Notes: a model not told the origin generated them from the letters alone. A DNA stretch of 64,000 nucleotides from Sulfurivermis fontis (GCF_004001245.1 NZ_AP018724.1:984501-1048500); one strand, 5' to 3'; counted from the stretch's first letter, positions 11,049-20,360 are shown. A program made the numbers and translations.

Positions 11049-12093
11049 AAATTGCTCGCAGCGCGCAAGACCGGCTCGGGGCAAGGCTTGCAGCGCAGCA
11101 TGGCGGTGGCCAGTCGCGGCAGCATCTCATGCAGGCGGAAGCGACGGTTGAACCGGTAGGCGGCTTTGGCCAGGTAGCGCCGCGCGTACTTGGCCTGGCG
11201 GATGGCGTGGTAGGTGCCGTTGATGGCGCGCTTGACGTTGCCCAGCAGCACGTTCACCCAACGCGCGCCCGGCGCCTCGGTGGCGGCACGGCCGCCGCCG
11301 GTGTCCAGCGTGGTGTGGGCGTGGCCGGCGTCTTCGAGCCGGCGGAAGCAGGCCAGACCGTCGGTATAGGTCTCGCACCCGGGCGCCAGGCGCCGTGCGA
11401 TCCAGTCCTCGAGCGAGACGTTGTCGAAGCTGCGCACCGGCTCGATCACGGCCAGGCTCGGCGCGGCGAAGCGGGCGTCGGTCTGCACCGCGATCACGAA
11501 GGGTTGCTTGCCCTCGGCACCGCGCCCGCGCTTGCCGCCGTTGCGCTCGCCGCCGAGGTAGGCATCGTCGATCTGCACGAAGCCATTGAGCCGCCGGGGT
11601 TCCTCGCGCTCGGCCATGGCCTGCATGATCTTGTGCTTCACCCGCCAGGCGGTCTTGTAGTTGACTCCCAGGTGGCGCATCAGCTCCAGCGCGGCGAGGT
11701 TGGTCTTGGTCGCGGTCAGCAGGTGCAGGGCCAGCAGCCAGGTGCGCAGCGGCAGCTTGGTGCCCTCGAACATCGTGCCGGCGGTCAGCGTGGTCTGGTG
11801 CCGGCAGGCGCGGCACTGGTAGTAGACCGTCGTCCCGCGCCGAAACCGCGAGCGGGCCCGTCCAGTGCAGGCCGGGCAGCGGAAGCCTTGCGGCCAACGC
11901 CACTGGTACAGGGCACGGTAGCACTTGGCCTCGGTGCCGTAGCGGGCGATGAACTCGGCCATGGACAGGCCAGCCTGGAACTGCACGGAATTGATGCTCA
12001 TGACGCCACCTCGTCGCCTTCAGGTGGCCGTATGCTCGGCGGTGGGCGACGCACATCCTGCGACTGGCGGCTGAGGGTCGGGGCTAATCAGGT
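11020..12093. mobile_element. IS1595-family insertion sequence, complete
   Basis: Perfect 25-bp terminal inverted repeats at 11020-11044 and 12069-12093 (outer end ACCTGATTAGCCCCGACCC) bound a single transposase gene on the minus strand. The element is about 1.07 kb, normal for this family. I found no 8-bp target duplication at the two outer junctions, and the right junction meets another IS after only 15 bp, so the original flank has probably been rearranged. Confidence 0.9.
11039..12001 (-). CDS. IS1595-family transposase (ISXO2-like)
   Basis: The 320-residue protein has an N-terminal zinc ribbon (CPAC near 43-46 and CRAC near 66-69) and an ISXO2-type DDE nuclease domain with IDDAYLGGERNGGKRG near 145 and DGLACF near 215. 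Length and domain order are typical of the IS1595 family. The stop codon lies inside the left terminal repeat. No frame disruption is visible, so the element may be active. Confidence 0.92.
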   Translation of the reverse strand: MSINSVQFQAGLSMAEFIARYGTEAKCYRALYQWRWPQGFRCPACTGRARSRFRRGTTVYYQCRACRHQTTLTAGTMFEGTKLPLRTWLLALHLLTATKTNLAALELMRHLGVNYKTAWRVKHKIMQAMAEREEPRRLNGFVQIDDAYLGGERNGGKRGRGAEGKQPFVIAVQTDARFAAPSLAVIEPVRSFDNVSLEDWIARRLAPGCETYTDGLACFRRLEDAGHAHTTLDTGGGRAATEAPGARWVNVLLGNVKRAINGTYHAIRQAKYARRYLAKAAYRFNRRFRLHEMLPRLATAMLRCKPCPEPVLRAASNFHG

Positions 12094-12108
12094 CTGGAGT
12101 TGAGGACT

Positions 12109-13623
12109 TCGTCGGCCCTGAAGAATCCGCCTCTCATCCCCGTGCGGGTACCGTTGGCTGCGATCCAGCCGTGATGAGCGAAATCAACGCCCCCAGCATC
12201 CAGGCACAAAAAGCCGCGATCCAGCGCATCAGCCAGCGCAGGTTGTAGCCCGCCGCGCACAGGACCGCGTGCATGGCGTCCCCTTGCGCGCCCTTCAGCC
12301 AGCAGCGGCGCAGGCCACAGTCGTCCTTGACGTGGCCGATGATCGGTTCGATCGCCTGGCGACGCTTCACCCAGCGCCATTGGCTTCGGGTCAGGCGCTT
12401 GGGCTTGCCTCGATGCAGGATCTCCACGCCCGCCACTTCGCGGCCCCGGTAGCCAAGATCCACAATCGCCACCTTCGGCTTGCAGCCGCTCACGATCTCG
12501 GCCTGCTCCAACTGCTCGGCCAGCGTGTCGCCGTCGTACGGATTGCCGGGAAAACTGCGGGCCCCGACGATCAAGCCCTGCCTGGCGGTCACCGCCAGGC
12601 CGACCTTCACCCCGAACTCGTACGGCTGTCGCGACTTCCCCTTGCCTATGCACTCCACCTCCGGGGCATGCAATGCGTACAGCTTGCCCTTGTCCTTCGG
12701 ACGCTGCGCATGCAGCCGCTTGGCGCGATCCAGCCACGTCCCAAGTGCCGCTTTGGCCGCCTCTCCGGCATCGGCCAGCTTGCGTTCGATGTCGCGAATC
12801 ACCCGGCCCAGTACCGTGCGCTGGCGACGCAGCACACGGCGCATCCGCTTGAACTGCTTGGCGTGTGCATAGCCGCCAGCACGGCGACGGAGCGTGGGCC
12901 CTTCCCGTTCGTAGCTCTGCCGCAGCGCAATGCCGTGGCGCTTGGCCAGGAGCACCAGCTTGCGGCGGCCCGCCTCCAATAGTCGGCTGTCGGTCGGGTA
13001 CGCCACCGCCTTCTCCTGCACGGTGCTGTCCACGATCACCCGTTCCAGGTCCCGTGCCTTCACCGCCTTCATCGAGCGCGCAGCGGCAATCGTCTGGGCC
13101 AGCAACTCCTCCATGCCCGCCTCGCCCAGACGCTTGCGCCAGCGCACCAGCGAACTGGGGTCGCACGGCAGCCGGGTCTGGAAGAATTCCTCGCCGGTGA
13201 AGAACTGCCAGTACGGGTTCTCCAGCCAACGCTCGCACACCGCCTCGTCCGACAGGTCGTAGGCATGTTTGAGGTAGAGCAGACCGGCCATCAGCCGAAC
13301 CGGCAACGCCGGTCGCCCGCCGCCGCTCACGGTGGGCGCGGGCAACGTGCACGAAAGCGCTTCCTCCAGCGCCGTCCAGGGCATGCGGCAGGCCAGCTGG
13401 GCCAGCGGATGACGCAGGTCGATCTGGGTTTCCAGGCGGGCCCGGAACAAGTCATCGGGACGGACCGTCGGGTCCTCGGCGGGCGTCGAGCGGCGGCGCA
13501 TCGGGTATCCGAATCTGCAAGGAATCGCGGGGGAGATTATCCGTTCCCGGCAAACTCAACACGACCCCTCGGCGCCACAGGCCGCATGGCTGCTGGCTAT
13601 GAGGGGTTCTTCAGGGCCGACGA
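12109..13623. mobile_element. IS5-family insertion sequence
   Basis: Seventeen-bp inverted repeats at 12109-12125 (TCGTCGGCCCTGAAGAA) and 13607-13623 bracket a 455-codon transposase gene. The element is about 1.5 kb. No short target duplication is visible. The right repeat lies within sequence that itself encodes part of another IS5-type transposase, so the true outer end may differ by a few bases. Confidence 0.75.
12134..13501 (-). CDS. IS5-family transposase
   Basis: A 455-residue DDE transposase. The N-terminal DUF772-like region reads DLRHPLAQLACRMPW and later VRLMAGLLYLKHAYDLSD and ENPYWQFFTG, the common IS5 landmarks. The catalytic region includes IVDSTVQEKAVAYPTD and KVAIVDLGYRG, with KRRQAIEPIIGHVKDD near the end carrying the catalytic Glu. 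It is full length with no frameshift. Its ATG lies about 105 bp inside the right inverted repeat. Confidence 0.92.
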   Translation of the reverse strand: MRRRSTPAEDPTVRPDDLFRARLETQIDLRHPLAQLACRMPWTALEEALSCTLPAPTVSGGGRPALPVRLMAGLLYLKHAYDLSDEAVCERWLENPYWQFFTGEEFFQTRLPCDPSSLVRWRKRLGEAGMEELLAQTIAAARSMKAVKARDLERVIVDSTVQEKAVAYPTDSRLLEAGRRKLVLLAKRHGIALRQSYEREGPTLRRRAGGYAHAKQFKRMRRVLRRQRTVLGRVIRDIERKLADAGEAAKAALGTWLDRAKRLHAQRPKDKGKLYALHAPEVECIGKGKSRQPYEFGVKVGLAVTARQGLIVGARSFPGNPYDGDTLAEQLEQAEIVSGCKPKVAIVDLGYRGREVAGVEILHRGKPKRLTRSQWRWVKRRQAIEPIIGHVKDDCGLRRCWLKGAQGDAMHAVLCAAGYNLRWLMRWIAAFCAWMLGALISLITAGSQPTVPARG

Positions 13624-13680
13624 CTTCTCGATCTCGTCCCACGGCATGCGCGTGGCCAGTACCGCCAGCGGGTGGTGACC
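13600..13680 (-). pseudogene. Remnant of a second IS5-type transposase (N-terminal fragment)
   Basis: Read on the minus strand this stretch encodes GHHPLAVLATRMPWDEIEKS, closely parallel to DLRHPLAQLACRMPW in the intact transposase next door but clearly a different sequence. Only about 25 codons remain. The rest was lost, presumably when the neighbouring IS5 and IS3 elements moved in. Confidence 0.6.
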
Positions 13681-14105
13681 TGCCGGATTTCTTAGGACCA
13701 CCGATCAGTTGAGGATGGCCGGGGTGGTTGATGATTCGTCTTGTTGCTTCTGCTCTGCCTTGAACTGCTTCGGTGTGCGGTAGCCGAGGCTCGAATGCGG
13801 CCGGTCTTCGTTGTAGTGCCGCCGCCAGGTCTCGATCAGCACCTTGGCCTCGAACCGATTCCGGAACCACTCCATGCTCAGGCACTCATCACGGAACTTG
13901 CCGTTGAGGCTCTCGGCGGTGCCATTCTGCCAAGGCTTGCCCGGTTCGATGAAGGCGGTCTCGATGCCTTCGCCGTGCAGCCAGCGCAGGATGGCCCGGC
14001 TGACGAACTCCGGGCCGTTGTCGGAACGAAGATAGCGCGGTGCGCCATGTTCGCTGACCAGCTTCGCCAGCACTTCGATGACCCGCCGCGACCGGATGCT
14101 GCCCT
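13681..14105 (-). mobile_element. IS3-family element, 5'-truncated remnant
   Basis: The outer end near 13685-13705 (GGATTTCTTAGGACCACCG) resembles the terminal repeat of the complete IS3 element at 14536. The remaining sequence encodes only the C-terminal 130 residues of an IS3 OrfB. The inner boundary, about 14,105, is where the reading frame changes to Vsr. OrfA, the N-terminal half of OrfB and the other terminal repeat are missing. Confidence 0.75.
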
Positions 14106-14436
14106 GCATAACGGCAAAACCCATTGCGATGAGGCTCTTCGTGATTGCCTGGTCCCGCGCAATGTTGCGTTGAATTTTTGCATCCCAGTACTCTGTATTT
14201 CTTGCAACGCCTTTGTAGTGGATTGGGCAACCGTGCCAGAAGCACCCGTCCACAAATATGCAAAGTTTGTGCTTCGGGAAAAATATGTCGGGCCGCCCCG
14301 GGAGTTGGACGTCTAGTCGATATCCACGAAGCCCTCGCCGCCAGAGCTCCTTGCGGAGCAGAAGTTCAGGCTTCGTATCACGCCTCTTGATTGAGGCCAT
14401 GATTTTTGATCGGGACTCATCTTTTACCCGCGCCAA
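13705..14436 (-). pseudogene. vsr: Chimera: Vsr mismatch endonuclease truncated and fused in frame to an IS3 transposase tail
   Basis: Residues 1 to about 110 match very-short-patch repair endonuclease: MASIKRRDTKPELLLRKELW, the metal-binding Asp in GRPDIFFPKH, and the catalytic FWHGCPIH. Residues from about 113 to 243 are the C-terminal half of an IS3 OrfB (SDNGPEFVS, PGKPWQNGTAESLNG). Vsr nicks 5' of the T in T:G mismatches left by deamination of 5-methylcytosine. The native C-terminus, which usually carries a WE-H-containing helix, is replaced, so activity is doubtful. It lies in line with the methyltransferase-McrBC operon and was probably its last gene before the IS3 element at 14536 separated them. 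Confidence 0.85.
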
Positions 14437-14592
14437 GCCAAGCCTACCATTCCTATGTAATCAAGGCAGAAGCCTGGGCTATAGAATTCGTAACCGGCAG
14501 GCCCTTCTCTGTAATTAGCTTCCTAAGCAATGGAGTGCTCCCCGAATTTCGGACCACTGGCTAGTTGAGGATAATAAGCCAGTGGAGGACCT

Positions 14593-14856
14593 ATGAAGAA
14601 GTCGAGATTCACCGAAGAGCAGATCGTTGGGATAGTGCGGGAGAGCCAGGCCCATGGGGTGACGGAGACCGCCCGCAAGCACAAGGTCTCGGAGCAAACA
14701 CTGTATACCTGGCGCAAGCGCTATGGCGGTATGGAGGCAAGCCAGGTCACGGAGCTGAAGCGGCTGCAGCAGGAGAATGCCCGCCTCAAAAAGCTGGTGG
14801 CCGAGCGGGACCTCGAAATCGAGGTGATGAAGGAGATAGCGGCAAAAAAATGGTAG
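14593..14856 (+). CDS. IS3-family transposase OrfA
   Basis: An 87-residue helix-turn-helix protein (KSRFTEEQIVGIVRESQAHG, then SEQTLYTWRKRYGG) followed by a leucine-rich coiled coil (LKRLQQENARLKKLVAERDL), the standard IS3 OrfA. It ends IAAKKW-stop on a run of seven A residues at 14844-14850, the slippery site for the -1 frameshift that makes OrfAB. Confidence 0.93.
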   Translation: MKKSRFTEEQIVGIVRESQAHGVTETARKHKVSEQTLYTWRKRYGGMEASQVTELKRLQQENARLKKLVAERDLEIEVMKEIAAKKW

Positions 14857-15677
14857 GCGTGCCGGACCGCCTCGAAGCGGTGCGGCACGCGACCGAACGC
14901 GGTATCTCGCAGCGTCGGGCCTGCCGGTTGCTGGGGGTGTCGCGCTCAATGGTCACCTATCGGTATCGGCAGCCGGAGAAGGACAAGGCACTGTGTGAGG
15001 CCATTGAGGACATTGCCAAGGCGCACTCGGCCTGGGGTTACCGTCTTGTAGCCGGATGGCTGCGCGAGAATGGTTCTAGTGCGAGCCTGAAGCGCGTGCG
15101 GCGGTTGTGGCGCCAGGAGGGCTATACCGCCCACTGGCGTAAACGCCGCAAGAAGAAGCGTACAGGCGCGCGCCTTGATCCGCCGCCCCATGGGCCGAAC
15201 AGCGTCTGGTGCATGGATTTCTCCGAGGACCGTTTAGAGAATGGCCGGCGTTTTCAGACCCTGCTCGTCAAAGACGAGGCGACAGCCTATTGCCTGGGAC
15301 TGCCGGTGGCGCGCTCCTTCAAGGCAGTGGATGTCGAGCGGGAGCTGGATCGGATGGTGGAGCAATATGGCTGCCCCGATTTCGTCCGCTGTGACAACGG
15401 TGGTCAGTTCATCGCCTTCGTGGTGCAGCGTTGGGCTCAGCGTCGTGGCATACGCATGGCGCACATCGACCCTGGCAAGCCTTGGCAGAACGGGGCGGCT
15501 GAAAGCCTGGTGGCCACCTACCGCCGCGAAGTGCTCGATGCGGAGCTGTTTCACACCTTGCTGGAGGCTGAGGTGATCAGCGAGAGATGGCGCCGGATGT
15601 ACAACGAGCAACGACCGCACAGTCGTTTGAACTATCGGCCTCCGGCTACCGCCTATCCGGCAAAGAAGGTAGTCTAG
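14850..15677 (+). CDS. IS3-family transposase OrfB (integrase core)
   Basis: A 275-residue rve-type integrase domain that reads as the -1 frame extension of OrfA, overlapping it by 7 bp at the A7 run. An HTH_21-like region (HSAWGYRLVAGWLRENG) precedes the catalytic triad: Asp in VWCMDFSED, Asp in VRCDNGGQF and Glu in GAAESLVATYRRE. It is full length and undisrupted. It can start at its own ATG at 14850 or be made as a fusion with OrfA. Confidence 0.92.
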   Translation: MVGVPDRLEAVRHATERGISQRRACRLLGVSRSMVTYRYRQPEKDKALCEAIEDIAKAHSAWGYRLVAGWLRENGSSASLKRVRRLWRQEGYTAHWRKRRKKKRTGARLDPPPHGPNSVWCMDFSEDRLENGRRFQTLLVKDEATAYCLGLPVARSFKAVDVERELDRMVEQYGCPDFVRCDNGGQFIAFVVQRWAQRRGIRMAHIDPGKPWQNGAAESLVATYRREVLDAELFHTLLEAEVISERWRRMYNEQRPHSRLNYRPPATAYPAKKVV

Positions 15678-15686
15678 AGAGCGAAA

Positions 15687-16976
15687 CTAAAGAACCCGGT
15701 GGTCCGAGATTTGGGCTCCAGTCAGCAAGTCCCTTGCAACCATGAGCGTGGGTGCAAGCAGCGGTATCTTCAGGACATGGACCGAATACTTTCGAGCACC
15801 TAAGATGGACTCGAATTTTTGGTAGTAACCGGTCTTGCCTGTCTCGTTTGTCACGTCGGGGTATAGGAGGACAACGTCGGCGCAATTGAAGCGCGACCCA
15901 TAAGTCAAGACTTGATAGATGTCTTCGCGCGAAATGCCAAGATGACGCTTGCGCATGTCAAGGGACTTCCACTTGGTGTCCACTATCAGCGCAGTCTTTC
16001 CACGGTCGTCAATCAATCTCACATCCGGAATCAACTCAAAAACACCTTTTCCGTCGCCTCGTGAGCATGTAAATGTCCCTCGATCCTGCGCTTTGGAGAC
16101 CAAGCCGGCTGCCGGCGAGATCCAAGACAGTTCCTTGGCCACAAATTGCTCAAAAAGGCGTGACGTAAAGACAATCTCTGCCGTGGCAAGCTTGTCTCCA
16201 GCAAAAACTCCGGCACCCTCTTCATCCAAGAGGGCCTTGCTTTGCCGAAGCAAGGAGTGATAAATGGGTGGAAGCCGGTCCGCGCGCACCTTTGCCCACT
16301 CCAAGCGGTGATCTCCGGAAGCATCAACGGAGTCGAGTTCGGATAGACATAGATCAATGCGGCCGCGGATTCGTGCAGAGCATCGCGGCCGGTAGCGGAG
16401 TAAGACTTCCTTGAATATCCTGTTTTCAGGGACGTCTTCGGTGAGTGCCACCCACGCAGACGCGAAGCGGCCTGGTCTCCGAATGCTCTCATAGCACTGG
16501 CCCGGAAACGATATTCGGCCTCTGGGCGAGGGCAGGCTATCGGAGGTCGATGCGTATCTTCGGATTACTTGGCGGCGACGCGCGAGTTGCAGTTCATCGC
16601 AGAACATCTCCATAAGAGCGTCATGCCTACTGCCATCTGCGCTTATGGATGCCAGTCCCGCTGTCATTGACTGGGCCGACAAGGCGGTTGCCAGCATCGC
16701 CGACAAGCTGCCATCCAGGTTGGACCGTAGTTCTGGTTCGAGTTGCTTCGCCCCAATCGGCGCAACCTCAAGGACTAAAAGCTCGGTTTCCAGCGTGCCC
16801 GTCCAGAATTTGGGCACTAGCGCTCCTGGCAAAATGTCGAAGTACGCGTCGGGATCTTCGCCGGTACTATACTTCCAGCCGGCAACAATCGAGGTAAGTT
16901 CTTCTAAGGACTCCAGCTCAAGTCCGGGACCTACGCGCAGCTTTGACCATTCCTCACACCGCAGCAGGCGCTTCAT
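15687..16976 (-). CDS. McrC/LlaJI-R2-like restriction endonuclease subunit
   Basis: A 429-residue McrBC-family nuclease partner. The C-terminal third carries the PD-(D/E)xK site: LIPDVRLIDD near 345, then IVDTKWK near 362, followed by GISREDIYQVLTYG and VVLLYPD, all characteristic of McrC. Its start overlaps the end of the McrB-like gene by 23 bp, so the two are coupled. The last seven codons (ISDHRVL) come from the right end of the IS3 element, so the native C-terminus has been replaced; the nuclease motifs lie well upstream of that. GC content is clearly lower than in the host block or prophage. Confidence 0.88.
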   Translation of the reverse strand: MKRLLRCEEWSKLRVGPGLELESLEELTSIVAGWKYSTGEDPDAYFDILPGALVPKFWTGTLETELLVLEVAPIGAKQLEPELRSNLDGSLSAMLATALSAQSMTAGLASISADGSRHDALMEMFCDELQLARRRQVIRRYASTSDSLPSPRGRISFPGQCYESIRRPGRFASAWVALTEDVPENRIFKEVLLRYRPRCSARIRGRIDLCLSELDSVDASGDHRLEWAKVRADRLPPIYHSLLRQSKALLDEEGAGVFAGDKLATAEIVFTSRLFEQFVAKELSWISPAAGLVSKAQDRGTFTCSRGDGKGVFELIPDVRLIDDRGKTALIVDTKWKSLDMRKRHLGISREDIYQVLTYGSRFNCADVVLLYPDVTNETGKTGYYQKFESILGARKYSVHVLKIPLLAPTLMVARDLLTGAQISDHRVL

Positions 16977-18936
16977 TCACTTCCCCCTCGACGTCACCAG
17001 AGTTCGGAGGAACTGGCGATCCTGATTGACAAAGCTTCAGTAGACAGCTAACTGCATAAGCTTCGTCATCAGGCCCGGGAATAAGCCTTGTCGGATTCCA
17101 AAATCGGGAGTCCAGCTCAAGGCTCTTGGGAGTCTTGTGAGGGCGGTAGCCGTAGGCGGACGCCGTATCCTGATCTATTCCAAATAGCGTCTCGAACTGC
17201 TTCTCAGGGGGATTGAGCTTGAAGAAGTTCGCAGTCTGCGAGGCAGAGTCCCCAAGGACCATCAACATCAAGCCCTCGTTGCCATAGAAATACTCTCGCA
17301 GCAACGGAATGACCTTAGTCGCTAGTCGCTCGATCACTTTTGCGTTGGTATCGCAGCCGATAAAGTAGCCATGACCGATGCAATGATCTGCATCTAGCAG
17401 ATGCTCGATCCTGGCATTGATCGTTCGCAGAAGCAGCCCGCAATCTATCGATTGCGCATCTGTCGTGCTTCGCAGCAGGGAAGGCTCTGGCGGAATTTGA
17501 ATGAACTCAAACCTGCGTCGAAGCGCATGATCAACGAGCGCGATATTCCGATCGGACGAGTTCATTGTCCCAATCAAATGTAGGTTTGACGGCATAAAAA
17601 GCCGGGATTCCAACTCTTCTGCGCGGGGGTATTGAAGCTCTATTCCAATCGGGAATTCAGCTCCAACTCTCTTGTCAGAATCCAAGGTTGATATCAACGG
17701 ACCCAGGATTCGGCTGACATCACCTCGATTTATCTCATCTACGACAATCACAAACTCCTTCCCAGGCGTCTGAAGCGCTCGCCGGATCATGCGGAGTAGC
17801 AAACCCTCGTGCACTCTGTAACGAAGCTGACCTTTTGGTGAGGCTTCGTCAGGCGTATCGCCTTCATCGCCAGGGGCGTCATTGTCATCGGATATCACCG
17901 GCCGAATCGATTCGACAAGGTCCTCGTACTGAAGCGAAGGATGAAAAGTGATGAAAGCGCACTGATCTCGATAGTCGTTGAATTTTTCGAAAGACGTCGT
18001 CGGGTTTCCCTTGTCGTCGAAGCCTGGCTCGACAAGTTTCACCGCTTCGCGGACGGCTGCTAGGGTCTTACCGGTGCCGGGTGGGCCATAATAGACGCGA
18101 ACGATAGATCGGGTTGAGCTCTTCTTCCGTAATAGCAACCGCGTACCGGCTGCGGCCAGGTCCTGCAGCGCAAGGGCCCGGAGAGCCTCAAATTCCTCGA
18201 GGCTCCTGAATGGGTAGACCTTTGCGGAGAGGTATTTCGCGGAAACTGCCAATTCCATGAGCTCGCGATGCAGGTCGGCCTGGGCAACCGAGTTGGGCAG
18301 AACTTTGACCGCGACAAAGGATGCCAATATCTTCTTGAGCGTTGTTGTTCGAATGTCTTTCAGAAAGACAACGTCTGGGGCAACGGAGATGCCTGCGATG
18401 GACGCTAGCGGAGTCGGAAATAAGCCGTTCTGGTCCCAGTCGGCGCTTGAGATCTTGCGGCCGTACATTGGCCCTTGCCCATCGTTCACCAATGCTTCCG
18501 AGGCGATGTCGAAGAGAAGATTCGATACTTCGCCGAGCCTGTTGTGATTCTGGGCGTTTTGATAATGGGACGCCAAACCTACCAAGATCGCGCCTGCCCG
18601 TGGCAAGGCCATGAGAACTAGGCGCCAGCCCGCGTTACTTCTGTAGCGCTCAAAGAGGCTTTTGCGGTAAATCCCGATGTTCAGGAAATGGACGTCCCCA
18701 AGCCAAGTCCCGTAATCCGCTTCACCAAGGCCGGCAGTCTCGAGCTTGTTCTTGATGCCCCGGCGAAGCTCATTGGTCCAAAGGTTGTCAATGTTGGCTT
18801 GTGTGTAATAGTTGAAGTCGGCGTCCACCCCCCACTCTGTGTCCGGGAATAGCCCGCCTATCTCAGCGAGGGCGCTTGTGCGCTCAGCTTCGCAGGTCGG
18901 CTTGCTGTTTGATCGTAGAAGGTCGAGAAGAGCCAT
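16954..18936 (-). CDS. McrB/LlaJI-R1-like AAA+ motor subunit
   Basis: A 660-residue protein with an unrecognised N-terminal domain (about 1-275) that probably binds DNA or specifies the target, then an AAA+ module. Walker A is GPPGTGKT (284-291) and Walker B is VVDEINRGDVSRI (about 398-410). The McrB-type motif GTMNSSDRNIALVDHALRRRF lies near 460-480. McrB proteins hydrolyse GTP and translocate DNA for the McrC nuclease. The lack of a recognisable McrB N-terminal domain and the linked cytosine methyltransferase point to an LlaJI-like system rather than classical McrBC; that is inference from gene content. Confidence 0.88.
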   Translation of the reverse strand: MALLDLLRSNSKPTCEAERTSALAEIGGLFPDTEWGVDADFNYYTQANIDNLWTNELRRGIKNKLETAGLGEADYGTWLGDVHFLNIGIYRKSLFERYRSNAGWRLVLMALPRAGAILVGLASHYQNAQNHNRLGEVSNLLFDIASEALVNDGQGPMYGRKISSADWDQNGLFPTPLASIAGISVAPDVVFLKDIRTTTLKKILASFVAVKVLPNSVAQADLHRELMELAVSAKYLSAKVYPFRSLEEFEALRALALQDLAAAGTRLLLRKKSSTRSIVRVYYGPPGTGKTLAAVREAVKLVEPGFDDKGNPTTSFEKFNDYRDQCAFITFHPSLQYEDLVESIRPVISDDNDAPGDEGDTPDEASPKGQLRYRVHEGLLLRMIRRALQTPGKEFVIVVDEINRGDVSRILGPLISTLDSDKRVGAEFPIGIELQYPRAEELESRLFMPSNLHLIGTMNSSDRNIALVDHALRRRFEFIQIPPEPSLLRSTTDAQSIDCGLLLRTINARIEHLLDADHCIGHGYFIGCDTNAKVIERLATKVIPLLREYFYGNEGLMLMVLGDSASQTANFFKLNPPEKQFETLFGIDQDTASAYGYRPHKTPKSLELDSRFWNPTRLIPGPDDEAYAVSCLLKLCQSGSPVPPNSGDVEGEVNEAPAAV

Positions 18937-18996
18937 ATTTATCCTGGAAGAAGAAAAGGGGCGACTTGCCCCTGTGAATACAATCTTATTCGCTGC

Positions 18997-20345
18997 TCAG
19001 TCGGCAACAATCCCCGAGAAGATCTTTTCCTGCGCTGAAACCTTGGGGCGCTGTCTTGCTGGCAGCGCGGGGGATGCAGCGGCAGATTGCGCATTCAGCA
19101 AGTCAAGAAGGTTGCGCAACGCTAGACCAAGACCTTCAGCCATCAGCGGCGGCACTGCATTGCCCACTTGCGAGCACCTTGCTACGTCGTGTTTTCGGCG
19201 CGGTCCGTTGATCGTATATCGGCCGTAAAAGTGAAAGTTGTCAGGAAATGATTGAAGTCTTGCCATTTCGCGGACAGTAATATTCCGCGGCTCAGCATAA
19301 TGAATAAATTCATCCGGGTGAGTCGTGATCGTCGACACTACCGCTGACGCATCGATGAGAACTTTCTTGTCCTTCTTTGTGCCGTTTTCAAGCAAGAACG
19401 CTTTCGACAGTCGCCCAGGGGTTGGGTCTGATGAGCCAGGTTGTACAGTGCCTGGATTCGCTCGCCATGTTTCGAGAAACGGTGGGAGTCCGGAATGCTC
19501 CCCGTCTTTTGCCCCCTCCTCATCGCGCGTGCATATGCGGAGGTGGCCTTGGTGTATACGGCCGACTCAAACTCTGTTGAATCGGGGCACACCACCCGGG
19601 CGCCGCCTGTGAGGTCGGCTATGGCTTCCTTCGCAGTGACGTTCTTGGTTTGATGTAGACCCCAATGTTGGCGTACTGCGACTGCTGATTTACTCAGCAT
19701 CTCGTTAAAGGTCGCCTTAAGGTCTGCAGGAGACATCGGACAGTCTTGAATGCCCACAATGACCACGCGGCGCCTGGATTGGGGAACTCCGAATAGACTG
19801 GCATCGAGCACATCAAAGATGCTCGTATAGCCAAGATCTGAGAGCCGTTCGATTACCGATTCAGCAACAGAGGTGCTCGCCTCGCCTGGGCGTGCAACGA
19901 ACCGGCGTGCAATCCCCTCAACATTCTCAATCAGCACGACTCGCGGGCGAACCAGCTCAACCATGTCAAGCATTTGGTAAACGAGGCTGTTCCTTTCGTC
20001 TGCACCATCGCGGCGCCCTCCGACGCTGAATCCTTGACATGGCGGCCCTCCCGCTATCATCGTCACCGCACCACGCAAAGATCGAAGGTGCTTCCGCACT
20101 GATTCGTTCTTCAGGAGGGCCACGATGTCATGGTTTGTCTTTGGCAGCCATGCAGGCCAGTCTGCAAAACTCGCGTATGGCGCCCCCGGAACCAGGAAGT
20201 TCTGAGACAGGGTTTCGAACGCCATTGGGTCGCGCTCGATTGCGAAGAGCCCGCTCCAGCCCGCTTCCTTAAGCCCGAGACTCAGGCCACCACATCCCGC
20301 GAAGAGGTCGATGCAGGAAAGTCTTGGCTTATTTGGTGTTGTCAC
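18997..20345 (-). pseudogene. C5-cytosine DNA methyltransferase with a 1-bp frameshift
   Basis: The first frame (from 20345) carries motif I DLFAGCGG (13-20), motif IV GGPPCQGFS (99-107, catalytic Cys103), motif VI ENVEG and motif VIII QSRRRVVIVG. After QTQPLGDCRK it leaves frame and stops at 19338. The next frame, open from 19395, resumes with FLLENGTKKDKK and motifs IX-X (REMARLQSFPDNF, GNAVPPLMAEG) and stops at 18997. One missing base at about 19399-19404 explains both halves. Unless it is a sequence error, the enzyme lacks its C-terminal domain. It would have protected host DNA from the linked nuclease. Confidence 0.87.
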
Positions 20346-20360
20346 TTCTTGGTTCCCGTT

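Larger units (their letters stand above)
14536..15720 (+). mobile_element. IS3-family insertion sequence, complete
   Basis: The element begins TG and ends CA, with imperfect terminal inverted repeats of about 25 bp at 14536-14560 and 15696-15720 sharing TCGGACCAC. It contains orfA and orfB in overlapping frames. It is inserted between the vsr chimera and the mcrC-like gene and supplies the last few codons of the latter. I see no 3-4 bp target duplication. Confidence 0.85.

Noticed and set aside
12084-13352. 422-codon frame on the minus strand overlapping the IS5 transposase
   Set aside because: Shadow in another frame; no transposase motifs and Gly/Arg-rich composition.
19338-19620. Separate small genes in the methyltransferase region
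   Set aside because: The + strand frames here are shadows; the minus strand carries methyltransferase motifs in two frames explained by one missing base.
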